A program made the translations under genes and the position numbers. A stretch of DNA of 64,000 bases from Watersipora subatra (lineage: Eukaryota > Bryozoa > Gymnolaemata > Cheilostomatida > Watersiporidae): contig NC_088714.1 in the NCBI RefSeq assembly GCF_963576615.1, positions 496,001 through 560,000 on the forward strand. Direction: 5' to 3'. Positions within the stretch are counted from its first letter, which is position 1. Every line of letters begins with the position of its first letter. Shown here one piece after another: positions 24,339-36,383 of this stretch. The notes under the pieces were generated by a model that saw only the letters and a list, made by a program, of their open reading frames with translations, ran no database searches and was not told the origin of the DNA.

Positions 24339-27260
24339 TCAGTGGAAACGCCGCGCTTGTGTTCTCAACCTCTGAGCTTCTACCCGGCATTCCTCGGCCA
24401 TCCGGATATAACGTCGGTATTGGTCCTCTTCTCTTCCCGCTCTACGGTTGTACTCTTCTCGCCGGGCCCGTGTGTTCTCGATGGCCCTGGTTACCCTGTT
24501 GCTGGTAGGTTCCTTGGTCTTGCCATCGGCTTCGGTGTATACCCCAGCGATGTCGTCCGCATTGATGTGGATCTCCAGGGCAGTCTCGCTTTCTCCCGCT
24601 ATCTCTGTCCCAGCTCCCTTAGGCGGTATGTTTATTTCCGGATTGATGAGTCTTGCTTCCTTCCGTTTTACTCTTGGGATTACGTACCCTCGAGACAAAG
24701 GCCTTTGGACCCGCTCCTCTCTTCCTTCGGTGGCTCGGCATCGGTTTAAATGGACGCGGAGGTCGGCTGGTCCGTCTCTCCTGTTGTCCTGGAGGGTCTC
24801 CGGTTCAGTACACCCCCTTTCTTCTGGTGACTCTGTCCTGGGTCGTTTTTGCCCCATCCCTCTACCTCGTACCCACCCGTTCCCATCCTTTATGGGAAGG
24901 CAGGTTCCAAACGGGGGGTACTCTGTCCATTTCATGTATGTACAAAAATCGGTGTACCACTCCTGATCTACTTGGTATACAATAGTAGGGTGTAGTCCGG
25001 AATCCTTGGCTTTCTTTTGATGCTTGTATATACTAAAGAATGATGATGAGTTTTTCTGACATTTGCACCAGTAGCGCCAAAAGTGTTGCCGAATATGTCT
25101 CCTTACTACCCTACCGTCCTTGTTTTTGAAACCACAGAGTCTGCACTCTCCCTTCTGGCGGTCTTCCTCGGCCTCCATCTTTGCGTAGGAAGTGGGGGAG
25201 TACCAGATATCCTCGGCTACTCCGTCGAGGGTTTCTCGGCTTTTTCTTCTCTCGGGCGGTCCGTTCACTTTTTTCTGATCGATCGGAATCGTTGTTAGTT
25301 TTATCGAGCAGGCTTGTACTGGTCCTGGTCGCGGTTGAGTATTCAGTCGGCGCCTCTGGCTAGTCTCTAGCGGAGGGCCACCCTGGAGTGGTTTACCTCT
25401 GCTCCTGACTTGGGAACTCTGGCCCTCAGAAGTTTGCCTGGCCTGTTTTGGCTTGGCTTTGTCCTGGGGCGCCCTGTTCCCTATCATTTGCACCATCCTG
25501 GTAGTGGTTATCGCCGGTTCTACTGGCCTCGCTCCCTTATAGGCAATGGGTGCGATATTTTCCTTGGTTATACTATTCCCAGGTAGTTTTACCTGATCGA
25601 CGTCTTGGTTTCCTGCCGTTATCTCAGTTCCTTCCAAGATCTCGTCCAATTCTGTTAATAATACCTGCAGTTCTGGATCCCCGATGGCGTTGGTTTCATC
25701 TGGAGTTGGTCTCATATTCGTGATATAGGTTTGTGGAGAGAGCTGGTTCTTCGTTAGTGCGCAACGGTTGAAGTGACTGGAGGCTGTCTCAGTTTCATAA
25801 GATGGCCGCTTTCCGGTCCTACCGTGCTCTCGTTCCTGAATTTGTCTGTCCGCTTCTGCCTCCTTGAGAGGTCCCAACCGGTGGGGGGGTTGTCTGACCG
25901 GCCTGGCACCCTCCATCAGAGGTATGCTGTGGGCGATTCGGTCGGTCCTTCCTACGTCGCCATCATACTTGCTAAACACGTCCTGGTACCTGGTCAGAAG
26001 ATGGGCCAGGCTCTGCTTCTCTCCTTTGTGCCGGCATCCTGGGAGGGCCTGCTGATATAGCTCAACCAGGTGACCCGGAACGGCTTCCCCCGTCCTTACA
26101 GTGGCACACCCCACTCCTGATTCGTCGAGGCTCCCGTGTTCCGGCCCAGACCAGAGATCCGTCTGTATGTCCTCTTCTTCCACAGCCGTGTATGAGCCAA
26201 TGACGTGTCCGGCGCCCAACTCTATCGGTTGACGTCCGGGGTTCAGGCATCGTATGGTGACATCACCACCCTCTCCAGGCCTGTTCAGGCTGCATGCCAC
26301 GGGTAGATGTGGATCAGAGCCCTCTATCAAGCCCATCGGCACGTAATTTCTGGCGGAGATCTTCCCCGTCACTCTTACCTCTGACAAGGGAGGGATAGTA
26401 ACTTTCTTCCAGGCGTGAACGTTGGACACCATTATCCTCCCGTATTTGTCGGTGCAAGTAAGTTGCCTATTCCCTAGGGAAATGACGGGTCGGCCGAATT
26501 CAATCTGACACTTGTGGGAGGTCAGGAAAGGCATACCCAGAATAGCGTCTTCGCTGATCTGGCTTACGAGAAAGTTCTCCTCTATAGCCACGTCCCTGAT
26601 CCGTCCGGTTAGCCTTATCAGTCCATAAAACTGGAGCTTGCTACCATCTGCCATGAGTCCATACCGGTCATTCTCTTCTAACTGCACCCTCACTCGCTCC
26701 GGCATTCTGTCGAACACCTTTTTGGAGAGTAGGTTAGTGTTGCAGCCGGTGTCTATGAGGAACAGGAGGTCTTGCCTCTCTACCTTCCCCGGTAGGAAGT
26801 AGCTCGACCTATGGGGTTTTTCCAGAGCTCCAACTCTTGGCAACCCTTCCCCCGTTGTGGCGGTATCGAGCATCTCTTCCGATTTTTTCCTCCTCGGACG
26901 TCCCCTAGGCCTATCCGGTGGTGGACTCTTTTCGAGCTGGTCCTCCAGGCTTTCCTCGGGAGTAGCTGGCCTTGTGCTCTCCCCGTACCGGCCTGTCGGA
27001 CCCGACACCGGACTCGTGGGTTGGCCTAGATTCCCTCCTTGGAGATGGCCGCCTCGGGTCGGCCCCCGTCTCGGGGGTTCGGCTTCATCCCAGCCCTTTT
27101 CGTCTCTGGGTCTATGGTACTCCGGTCTCTGGAGATGCTCCGCCATTGCTGGGTCCTCGTTCCATCCCGATCCGGTTGATACGGATCTCCTGAACGGATC
27201 AGCGCCGGTGGGGCCATCTCTCTCTGACCTAACCTGTCTAGGCTTACGGCGGGGTTCCAT
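24339..27260 (-). CDS. Pol-like frame of the LTR element (protease and a C-terminal zinc-finger-like region)
   Basis: Open frame of 973 codons in a fossil element. About residues 155-270 form a retropepsin-type aspartic protease (LIDTGCN near 167, later AILGMPF). A segment resembling the approach to reverse transcriptase in Ty3/Gypsy elements follows, but no reverse transcriptase, RNase H or integrase core was recognised. The C-terminal third is highly charged and has a Cys/His-rich stretch near residues 700-730 (CRLCGF, HIRQH, WCKC) that resembles a C2H2 finger. Role of that part unknown. The element is judged incomplete. Confidence 0.75.
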   Translation of the reverse strand: MEPRRKPRQVRSERDGPTGADPFRRSVSTGSGWNEDPAMAEHLQRPEYHRPRDEKGWDEAEPPRRGPTRGGHLQGGNLGQPTSPVSGPTGRYGESTRPATPEESLEDQLEKSPPPDRPRGRPRRKKSEEMLDTATTGEGLPRVGALEKPHRSSYFLPGKVERQDLLFLIDTGCNTNLLSKKVFDRMPERVRVQLEENDRYGLMADGSKLQFYGLIRLTGRIRDVAIEENFLVSQISEDAILGMPFLTSHKCQIEFGRPVISLGNRQLTCTDKYGRIMVSNVHAWKKVTIPPLSEVRVTGKISARNYVPMGLIEGSDPHLPVACSLNRPGEGGDVTIRCLNPGRQPIELGAGHVIGSYTAVEEEDIQTDLWSGPEHGSLDESGVGCATVRTGEAVPGHLVELYQQALPGCRHKGEKQSLAHLLTRYQDVFSKYDGDVGRTDRIAHSIPLMEGARPVRQPPHRLGPLKEAEADRQIQEREHGRTGKRPSYETETASSHFNRCALTKNQLSPQTYITNMRPTPDETNAIGDPELQVLLTELDEILEGTEITAGNQDVDQVKLPGNSITKENIAPIAYKGARPVEPAITTTRMVQMIGNRAPQDKAKPKQARQTSEGQSSQVRSRGKPLQGGPPLETSQRRRLNTQPRPGPVQACSIKLTTIPIDQKKVNGPPERRKSRETLDGVAEDIWYSPTSYAKMEAEEDRQKGECRLCGFKNKDGRVVRRHIRQHFWRYWCKCQKNSSSFFSIYKHQKKAKDSGLHPTIVYQVDQEWYTDFCTYMKWTEYPPFGTCLPIKDGNGWVRGRGMGQKRPRTESPEERGCTEPETLQDNRRDGPADLRVHLNRCRATEGREERVQRPLSRGYVIPRVKRKEARLINPEINIPPKGAGTEIAGESETALEIHINADDIAGVYTEADGKTKEPTSNRVTRAIENTRARREEYNRRAGREEDQYRRYIRMAEECRVEAQRLRTQARRFH

Positions 27261-27736
27261 CTGGGTCGCAAGCTCCCTTCTTCCTGATCTGTACAGCGTT
27301 GGTCTCTCGAGAGCTTCAGTTACCCCTGAATCTGCTCTCTGTCCCGACCCTTGCTGTCCAGATCGCTCGGGGTGCTCGGCCCTAGTGGGACCTCCCTTCC
27401 GCCCTGGCCTTTCTGGTTCTCTGGTACGTCCGTAAACTCTTCGTTTTTCGTCCAGTCTCTGGATCTGGTGGAGGTACTGCCGCTGCGCCTGTTTGGCCGC
27501 CCGCGGTGAGTCCCGGGGGCTCGCCTCGCGTCCCTCTTCCTCCTCGTCCAGTTCCCATAGACTTTGGTATGGGTTGTAGACGGGAATCGTTTCTACCGGG
27601 GGTCTCTTGACTGGTGCCGTCGTTTTAGTCGGATGCTGCCAACCCTCCGGATCAACTCCAGATTCCCTTTGACTTGTATTGTTACGTTGTCTGTGTTTTT
27701 CGTGTCCGAGTGCCCTTGTGCAGCCAGCAGGTAGAC

Positions 27737-28705
27737 CTACTGCTGCGGGCCGTAGGCGTTTCCCTGGTCCTGCCTATAGGATGTCCTCTGATTTGCCTGC
27801 CTCCGCGGACAACTTCTCCTCTGGTGGCCTTCCTGGTTGCACCCCCAGCATCTCGCCATTTCCTTTTTCTTCGTCCCGCTTTCTGTAATAGACTGCGGTC
27901 GATGGATATACAATTTTAACTTGGCCACTTCTTTGGCTAGGTCCGTCACCGAGGTCAACAGCAGCTCGAGGGTATTCGGGGTAGTCCTAGCCACCACAAT
28001 CGGCTCTTCGGGGCCCTGTTCTCCCTCGCCCTGTCCTGTCTCGTCTGGCTGGACTGCCCTGACGTCCGACCTGACGGGTTGGGCTTGGTGAGACGCCATA
28101 CTAGGTCGAACCTGTAAGTACTCGTTCCCTGCTCTCACGGCTGCCTCCAACGTAGGAGTAGGCACCGCTAGCAGATGTCGCTGCAAATACACATTGCCCA
28201 GCGTACTACAGAACGTGTCTACGGCCATCTCCTCTTTTAGGCGATCTGACATTTCCCCAAACGCGATGTCGGTCAGCTTCTCTATTTGGGTGGCGTGCTC
28301 AAATAGCGTTGCTTGCTGGTCCTTTTTTAGGCCCTGCAGTTTGGCTCTGGCTTCCTTGGGTGTCAGTCCAAACCTGGCCCGGAGGTTGTTAAATACGCCG
28401 TGTATGGTCTGCCCGTGTCCACAGTCCTTAGCCTGCCCTCGCAGTCTCTCTCGGATGTGTAACAGCGCGGACCCTGGCCCCCAGTCATTTGCAACGGCTA
28501 CATCGTTGAACTGTCTGATGAAGGCCTCTACATCGCTATTCCCGTCATATTCTGGGGCTCTGAATGTTTCTCTTGGTGCAGGGGGTCCCTGTGTTCTCTG
28601 GTTGACGAGCAGTCTTTCCAAGACACCTGTCAGTCGCTCTAGACCTCCTAGTCCCTCCGTTCGGAGAGCTTCCGGTCTTTCCGCGCTGCGAGTCCGTCTG
28701 GTCAT
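27737..28705 (-). CDS. Gag frame of the LTR element
   Basis: 322-codon frame just downstream of the primer-binding site. The middle looks like a retrotransposon Gag capsid region (about residues 50-200), and near the C-terminus lies one CCHC zinc knuckle, CWGCNQEGHQRRSC, typical of nucleocapsid. Position and content fit the Gag protein of a Ty3/Gypsy element. Confidence 0.85.
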   Translation of the reverse strand: MTRRTRSAERPEALRTEGLGGLERLTGVLERLLVNQRTQGPPAPRETFRAPEYDGNSDVEAFIRQFNDVAVANDWGPGSALLHIRERLRGQAKDCGHGQTIHGVFNNLRARFGLTPKEARAKLQGLKKDQQATLFEHATQIEKLTDIAFGEMSDRLKEEMAVDTFCSTLGNVYLQRHLLAVPTPTLEAAVRAGNEYLQVRPSMASHQAQPVRSDVRAVQPDETGQGEGEQGPEEPIVVARTTPNTLELLLTSVTDLAKEVAKLKLYIHRPQSITESGTKKKEMARCWGCNQEGHQRRSCPRRQANQRTSYRQDQGNAYGPQQ

Positions 28706-28757
28706 ACCTGCGTCGTCTTTTTAGTCCCTGTTAGTCGTCCTGTTGTGGGTTAAGCAA

Positions 28758-28775
28758 ATCCCACTGCTGCCACCA
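28758..28775 (-). other. Primer-binding site, probably tRNA-Leu
   Basis: On the - strand TGGTGGCAGCAGTGGGAT begins one base after the 5' LTR. From memory it is the complement of the 3' end of animal tRNA-Leu (AAG/UAG type) with at most one mismatch. This fixes the direction of the element and which LTR is the 5' one. Confidence 0.75.
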
Positions 28776-28776
28776 G

Positions 28777-29606
28777 TGTAAAGGATCTGACTCCGGTAGC
28801 TGAGTCAGCTTTACGTCCTAACAAGGGAGTCGCAACCTGGGCTACTGGCTGACCTTGTCCGAGGCCTGATTGACCTGCCTGTGGCGGTCAAGTCAGTCCA
28901 AGACAAGAATCTAGTAGTCAGGCTTGCTCTGAAACCAAACCCCCGGCCTGCCTCTGGATCTCTATCCCAGGCTAGTCTGGATCCACTAATGGCTGGTCTT
29001 AAGACTGGATCTCTAGTGCCATGGCACACCTGATCGAGTCTAGACAAGGCCGTGGATCGCCTCCTAGCCTTCTTAGAGTCACCCTGGCAGTTCCGTCTGT
29101 TGGTTGCACTGAGTCTGCTTATACAATCGGTGAGCCAACCAGGCAGGCGTCAATAGAAGCAGTTCGTATGAGTATATAGCAGTTTATTATCGATATCTTT
29201 AATACAAGTATGCACAAGTATGAGTGGAATCAAGCACACCTCTGCCTGCCTACCGCGCTGGCTTATATAGCCAGCGCCTATCGTTTAACTCCGCCTACTG
29301 ATCTATTTATAGCACAAAGGAATTGCCAGATACAACATGATGGTTATGTAACAAAAAGGCAGTTCAGTAATACAAGGGCAGTTCAGTTATATAATAAAAA
29401 GGCAGTTCAGTAATACAAGGGCAGTTCAGTTATATAATAAAAGGGCAGTTCAGTAATACAAGGGCAGTTCAGTGATACAGTTATATAATAATAAAAAGGC
29501 AGTTCAAGCATGCAATAAGGGAAGTTCGAGAGGTTCGGTTAAACGACAGTGCGGATATATATGTGAGTGCAGTAATTAGTACACAGGCATGTCCCGGTCC
29601 TCCACA
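28777..29606 (-). repeat. LTR (5' LTR of the element)
   Basis: 830 bp, same ends and length as the LTR at 23464-24293 with no difference noticed. The primer-binding site lies on its left side, so transcription of the element would start here and run leftwards. Confidence 0.92.
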
Positions 29607-30193
29607 CTCTCCCCCCCAATTGTTCGGCCAGGGGTGAACAATTAAGTGAACTCAGTGGAAACGCCGCGCTTGTGTTCTCAACCTCTGAGCTTCTACCCGG
29701 CATTCCTCGGCCATCCGGATATAACGTCGGTATTGGTCCTCTTCTCTTCCCGCTCTACGGTTGTACTCTTCTCGCCGAGCCCGTGTGTTCTCGATGGCCC
29801 TGGTTACCCTGTTGCTGGTAGGTTCCTTGGTCTTGCCATCGGCTTCGGTGTATACCCCAGCGATGTCGTCCGCATTGATGTGGATCTCCAGGGCAGTCTC
29901 GCTTTCTCCCGCTATCTCTGTCCCAGCTCCCTTAGGCGGTATGTTTATTTCCGGATTGATGAGTCTTGCTTCCTTCCGTTTTACTCTTGGGATTACGTAC
30001 CCTCGAGACAAAGGCCTTTGGACCCGCTCCTCTCTTCCTTCGGTGGCTCGGCATCGGTTTAAATGGACGCGGAGGTCGGCTGGTCCGTCTCTCCTGTTGT
30101 CCTGGAGGGTCTCCGGTTCAGTACACCCCCTTTCTTCTGGTGACTCTGTCCTGGGTCGTTTTTGCCCCATCCCTCTACCTCGTACCCACCCGT
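29607..30193 (-). mobile_element. Partial second copy of the LTR element (3' end of its internal part)
   Basis: Nearly identical to 24294-24880: polypurine tract and the last part of the pol-like frame. It ends abruptly against intron 12 of peroxidase copy C, with only GT shared at the junction. Such LTR-internal-LTR-internal order is known from recombination between LTRs of the same family. Confidence 0.88.
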
Positions 30194-32403
30194 ACTCTCA
30201 GTTACTTCTACTTAGTTCAGGAGGGGCACTGCATCACCACCCTCAATTACCTACATGTAGGGTCCTCAGGCTATAACTACTTGCTTGCTCCATAAAGTTC
30301 TCTAAATCATTCAGTTCCAAATCAGATCCTAAATGACACAATACATATGAGTTTATAACAGTATGACATTGCATTTGCTTTCAGGAATGAGTTGACACAC
30401 GCAGCTTTCAGATTCGGACATTCGACAGTAGGTGGCAGGTTCTCCGTTCTCAAAGATGATGGTTCAGAAGACTTCTTAGACCTTACACAGAACTTCAACA
30501 ATCCTGATCTTCTCTATGATGGAGGTGAGATCTCATACTGACTAACATATTTATCAACTAGTAGATGCGGATGGCACTACAGGAAGTGGATAGTGATAGC
30601 TAATTATACTGCTTAATTTATCCCTTCTAATACTAGTCATTCATGTTACAGGTTACCAGCAGTGTCTTAAAGGTCTACAGAAAGATGTACCATGGTTAGT
30701 TGACAGGAACTACCCAGTAGCAGTGAGTATTTTCTTTATAGACATCTAGTACCGCTATTTATGTCAAACTCATTGCAATCAGCTGTCTATTGTTATATTC
30801 ATGCAAACCTACAATGGTTGTGACCTCGTCCAAACCTGACAGTTTGCTCTTGAATATTTAGATGAGAGACACTCTGTTTGCTGTCAAAAAGGATATCGTT
30901 TCATTGAACATCAACAGAGGAAGAGATCATGGTTTTCCTCCTTACGTGGCATACAGGTATGGTAGAGCTCAGTGGTGTTTCTCTCAATACCAATAGTCTG
31001 TTCATTCATAAATGTCTCTATTACCATCTCAACCAACACCTTGACCTCTCTTTTTACTTCATATTGAGACAGAGCTATAAAATAATAGATGTAAATATTT
31101 AGATAATAAACAAGTGGAATATAAGAATTCACTATACTGCTGAGTCGATAGACAAGATACTCCTTCTATACATGACATTGTCTTATTTTATTATAGACGT
31201 CACTACGGGCTGAGTATTCCACGAACATTTGAAGATCTCAAGGACACACACCCTGAAGAAGTTGTAGAGGCCCTACGTAAAGTTTATACAACTGTCACTG
31301 ATGTAGAACTCTATATCGGAGGTAAATAACTACATCATTCACTTATTCGGCTGTAAAGTCATCACTGAGTATGACCAGTGGTCCATTTTATTGGTTTTGG
31401 TTCAAAATAATCATAAAGTTTTAACTAACTTTTAGGTATCACAGAGAAGCCACTCACCGGAGCTTCTGTCAGAGAACTCTTTGCCAATATCATAGGTGAT
31501 GGATTTGCCAGAATTAGGAATGGAGACAGACTCTTTTTTGAAAGCCCAGAGAGCGGCCTAACTCAAGGTAAATATATTCACCTCTAGTTTCTCCTCAGTG
31601 TTCAGGTTCAAATATATTACTTTAGATTTGTCCTCTTATTGTTCACAAAATTCAAAAAATCGAGGTAAATTCGGCAACTATGGAAGATGAAGAGTACAAG
31701 TTTACATAGAAAGGTGATGGCTAACTTTGCTCTAGAGGTTTATTTTATTATAATGCCTCTGGTATTAACTGCTCTCATGGCTCTCCTTTTTCTCTTACAG
31801 CTCAAATAGACAGCATCAAGGGATACAAATACAACAAGTTCTTATGTGACATCGGAGGCATGGCTAACATAAGCAGCAACGCTTTCATCATCGCTGGACG
31901 GTGAGTTGAATTTATCTTTTAAAATGCTGTCATGAATGTTGACATTACAGCGTATAGCCTGTGAACCACAATACTCTATGCAGTTACTTTTATTGTTGTT
32001 TGTTTGGATTACAGAAAAGGAGCGATTACAGTTGAATGTGACAGCCTTCCAGAACTTGACTTGGAGCTCTGGAGAGAAAACACTCAGTCACCCCCTCAGT
32101 GTAGTTGGAGGGTTACTAACGAAGGACCCTGTTGCTTTGGTAGGTTACCGTCTCACTTACCCACAAATCTTCTGCTGAATTTGCAACACGAGAAACCATT
32201 CTGTTTTCTACCTGATAAACAGAGTCTAATTGGACATGATCCATTTTGTAGGCAGCCAAACTTTGACAAGAACCTGTGAAGGAGATGTCGGTTGCCTCTG
32301 TGAAGGCTCTGATACCATCGAGGAACCATGCACTTGTGTCACTCCTGACTGTGTGAAGAGTTTATGGCGCAGATGTTTAAGCAAGCTGAGAGAGAGGTGG
32401 TAG
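30194..32403 (+). pseudogene. Heme peroxidase copy C, right fragment (exons 13-20)
   Basis: Resumes within intron 12 and carries exons 13 (from 30385) to 20, from the proximal-His motif FRFGH to the Cys-rich tail. Exons 11 and 12 (equivalent to 18974-19407 in copy B) are absent between the two fragments, so the gene would be dead even without the element. Splice sites and reading frames of the remaining exons are intact. Differences from the intact copies include NELTHAAF for NELAHAAF and SVRELF for SVGELF. No promoter remains, although the LTR lies just upstream. Confidence 0.88.
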
Positions 32404-32896
32404 AGAGGCCAGAATATTCATGTTAATTCATCTACTGCCTTCCGTGCCATCATCTTGTACCTTATATACAATTTTTTACTGCAGTAAAAGTTTGTTGAAC
32501 TAAAGGTTTTATTTTTTTAGAATACGCAAAGTTACTTAGTGTAGACAAATAGAAATAATTTTGTATAAGAGAATCGTACCTAGGCCAACCGCAATGCCAC
32601 CATTTCTTAACTCAGTGGTATCTCATTGCTCAAAAAAGACATTTCTTTCCCATACAAATCATAGGTGATTGATATTTGAGTGCTTTATATCTCTATGACC
32701 AAATCTAGCAGAATATATTTTTACACATCATTATGTCTATTGTAAGTTGTTCACTTACCCTCTCATTCATGTTCATAATTATTTATTACCTGTTTATAAA
32801 GCAATTATATATTATTGTTTTATTGTTTTTGTCTCAAGACCTCATCCTGTGATTTTATCAGTAATATGTTTCTTGTACCAACGATGATAGGTCATC

Positions 32897-32902
32897 AATA
32901 AA
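32897..32902 (+). promoter_or_regulatory. Candidate poly(A) signal, copy C
   Basis: AATAAA about 490 bp after the stop, same context as after copies A and B. Confidence 0.35.
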
Positions 32903-33648
32903 CTATAATATTACTCTAAAGTCTCCTGACCCGAGCTTGTTTACCATTCATATAATCATCTTATTATCTAACTAGGCTCTTGTGTAGAACATAGTTGGTT
33001 CATCACATGGGTACGGCAGCATTGTCAGCATGTTATCACTGATCACTACAGACTCTCCTTTGCTGATACAAACTCTGTATGCTATAGAGAATATACTAAT
33101 TGCGCCAATTAATATGTAGTTAGGAGGATCAATTATATTCATTCATAACCTGTTATTGATTCTAGCTAAATTTTTTTACACTTGCTCAACACCTACAACA
33201 TTTTAAACCAGCACAAATTGTTACATCATCAAATTCTATGCATATAAAGGGCAATAAGAGTACATTATTTATAGGTCATGAACTCTGCACAAATCGGTGA
33301 TGTTAAAGTTCTTGTTGAAATAGCCCATTCACTTGTAACAACAGAAGCTGCCTTTCTTAAGATTAGGAAGTTGTTGCCAGTTCTGATTACCAGACTGTAA
33401 CCGCTGCCCGCTGCTTTCTTCAAATATAAGTTTTGTAGAAAGTCAGCAGTTCAATACTGATGCTAAAGCTGCTTACTTACAATTTTGCTACTTAACTTCT
33501 GTTTTTAATTGAGTTGTTAGATTATTTTAGGCCGAAGACTCGTGGACTTGTTAATAATGACATTGATAAGAGATGATAACTCATAAACCACTACCAATTT
33601 TATTTTAGAGTTAGTTGAGATTTATGATTTATGATCTCTTATGATTTC

Positions 33649-33692
33649 TGATATAATTCTGGATGCTGAAACTAGCATCCAGAATGATATCA
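33649..33692. repeat. 44-bp inverted repeat, C-D spacer
   Basis: Same sequence as at 11933-11976: 19-pair stem with one mismatch and a GAAACT loop. Confidence 0.85.
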
Positions 33693-35036
33693 TCATACTC
33701 CCTATTTCGCTGTCAGTGTAAATATTGCGAAATATACAACCATAAATATAGAAGGCACCCAGACGATACCTAAAGTGAGTGAGGATGTTAAATTTGCTAC
33801 TTATTGTAACTAGTGACCAATTGAGTTGTTACTTTGTGTTTACGCAGATCCTTAGGGAGACTAATGAAAGACTTAAAAAGTAAATTAACCAAAATGGTTT
33901 CACTAAAACTAGAATTAGGAGTCGCTGATTATAAAGTGATCCTACTAACATGTGTAGAACTTAGAACATTGTCAGCAGATCTTCCATAGACCTCTGAATT
34001 GTGTGATCTGATAATTTTAGTAGGCTGTTTAGTTTCGAATGAGCTCACATATTCTTTTTTGTGTTGACATAAAAGATTCATTTTCCAGTTTGTAAGTTAT
34101 TGTAATTGTCAATATTAAAGAGATATGATTTGACTAAATCTGTTTGTAAACATTGAACTCTGTTTTCCCTTTGACAGGAAGTCTTAAAATTCTGATACAA
34201 TGTTTCTTCACAAGCTCATCAAACAATTTCTCTTTCAATGCACTTTCCAACACCAGTTCCTCAACCACTACTCCAACTAACTCTACTGACACTGCAAGGT
34301 CCAGTCCCATGTGACGTTTCCGAGACTACGGGAATAACAACTTCAGGACATACGCACTAGCACTACCCGACACACCGACTAATGATACTATGACAAACAT
34401 TAGGATCAACTTGATAAATACTTGGAATGAAGGGACTCAAGCTGACTCAAATACTTGTAACTATACACAGACTTTGACTCTAGTAATAGACAAGATGACC
34501 CAGACTCCGTACATGACACCGACTCTTTGGGACTTGACCCTGCAGCTCCTACATGCCTGTTTTACTTCATTCCTAACATTTCTACTGCATTAAATATAAC
34601 TACTGTTTATTCCCACAACTAGTTTGGTTTCCGTCTATCTAATCACCAAGTGCTGTTTTTGATTATAAAACTGACGGTTATCTACCTCAGAGTGTTAAAT
34701 TCAAGCAAGAAATAACATCGAAAAGAAGCAGTTTGGGTTAAAACCAAATTTTTCAAAGAAATTGCTTTAGCATGTAAGCATGTAACATGTAGTATTTAAG
34801 AAATATCACAATTTTTAATGAAAAGTTCATAAAGTTATCTTGAAGGTTTTGTAAGCATAAGAACTTTGGTAGAACCTCCAAGTGCTAATATAACTAGTAG
34901 CATAAGAGGGCAGTTGGTACCGTAAGCCTCAAATATGTCAGGTTTTTTGCGGGGAGGGCAGGTACAATCCCATTAGTTCATTGGAAAATTTAGCTAAGTT
35001 TAACTGCGCATTAGTCTGAGTATCTTAAAACTAACC

Positions 35037-35095
35037 TTTTTGCGGAGCAGTAGTCAAGACTTTAGGTTGCAGTCTTGACTACTGGTCAGCAAAAA
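35037..35095. repeat. Long inverted repeat (hairpin), spacer before copy D
   Basis: Same hairpin and same variant as at 13321-13379. Confidence 0.85.
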
Positions 35096-35943
35096 ATGAT
35101 AAACCATAAGACCCAGGTAACCATAAGAGCCAGGTAAACCATAACAACCAGGTAAACCATTACAGCCATATAGTAAAACTAGCAAGAAAGAAGTACTATC
35201 ATAAAGGAAAGGCTGTTATGGAAAAGAATAAGTAAGGAATGATATAATAGGACATGAATATTGCAACAGATCAGGTGATACGAGTAAAAAGAGCAGGTAT
35301 CATTGTGAACGATAGCACACATAGACCTACAAGGCTAGAGGTATAGCTCGATTCTGTGGTCGAGGAACAGTGATGGGAAAGATGTAAATATTGGATGAGA
35401 GAATTGAGATGCAGTGAAGACATTCTGCAGAAGAATTGTTTATAGCATTAGGACCATGGTGGTTTTTAGGGGTCGCGCACTGCATAGATTAGGGATTAAA
35501 AAGCATTGATTGCAACAGCACGAATACCAAAGCAAGCACCTCCGTTACCAATCTAATTCCAGTTATGTAAACGCTGAAATAATAATATTGCAATAATATT
35601 AATGTGTTGCGGAAGTTGGCATTTCTTGGAAGAGCAAGTATGTGAGGAGGGTTTTGAGTATGATTAATTCAGTCGAAATTGACAGTTATTGTAGTTTTCA
35701 GTTTGATAGTGTCACAGCCATGAAATTAAGTAATAGAAATTGGATTTCTAATAAATGTGAGGTTGCAACTGCCGAGGTGAATAGAAATATAATAGAGATA
35801 TCTGAGCTCTTTATCGGTCATGTCTTTATGCATATCTTTTTTATTTTTTCTCATGTTGAAGTTGAGGCGTACAGAAGGCGTCGCACGACCACCGGTCTAC
35901 TATAGCGCCCCGTGGGAACTGTTTGTCGGCTCAGCGTAGCGCT

Positions 35944-36383
35944 TCCACACTGGCCCACCCAGGTGTGACCACTCTATGGACTGGCCCACCCAGGTGTCAC
36001 CACTCTATGGACTGGCACACTCAGGTGTCACCACTCTATGGACTGGCCCACTCAGATGTCACCACTCTATGGACTGGCCCACCCAGGTGTCACCACTCTA
36101 TGGACTGGCCCACCCAGGTGTCACCACTCTATGGACTGGCACACTCAGGTGTCACCACTCTATGGACTAGCACACTCAGGTGTCACCACTCTATGGACTG
36201 GCACACTCAGGTATCACCACTCTATGGACTGGCACATTCAGGTGTCACAACACTATGAACTGGCACACTCAGGTGTCACCACTCTATAGACTGGTCCACT
36301 CAGATGTCACCACTCTATGGACTGGCACACTCAGGTGTCACTACACTATGGACTGGCACACTCAGGTGTCACTATACTATGTA
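35944..36383. repeat. 31-bp minisatellite, about 14 copies (unit D)
   Basis: Same monomer and the same first and last variant monomers as in unit B, but about nine monomers fewer, so the difference looks like internal loss or gain. Confidence 0.95.

Larger units (their letters stand above)
23464..30193 (-). mobile_element. Ty3/Gypsy-type LTR retroelement with an attached partial second copy, inside peroxidase copy C
   Basis: A fossil element of about 6.7 kb, much richer in GC than its surroundings. In its own direction (right to left) it has a partial 3' end of a second copy (29607-30193), an LTR (28777-29606), a primer-binding site, a gag frame, a long pol-like frame, a polypurine tract and an LTR (23464-24293). 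The whole block 23464-24880 is repeated at 28777-30193 (1417 bp each; one difference noticed). The LTRs look identical, so insertion was recent. It is incomplete: protease is recognisable, but no reverse transcriptase, RNase H or integrase core was recognised, so it probably relied on relatives. No target-site duplication is visible, and about 470 bp of the host gene is missing between its two edges. Confidence 0.9.

Noticed and set aside
24333-28724. Several + strand frames of 60-192 codons inside the LTR element
   Set aside because: They are antisense shadows of the gag and pol-like frames, favoured by high GC content.
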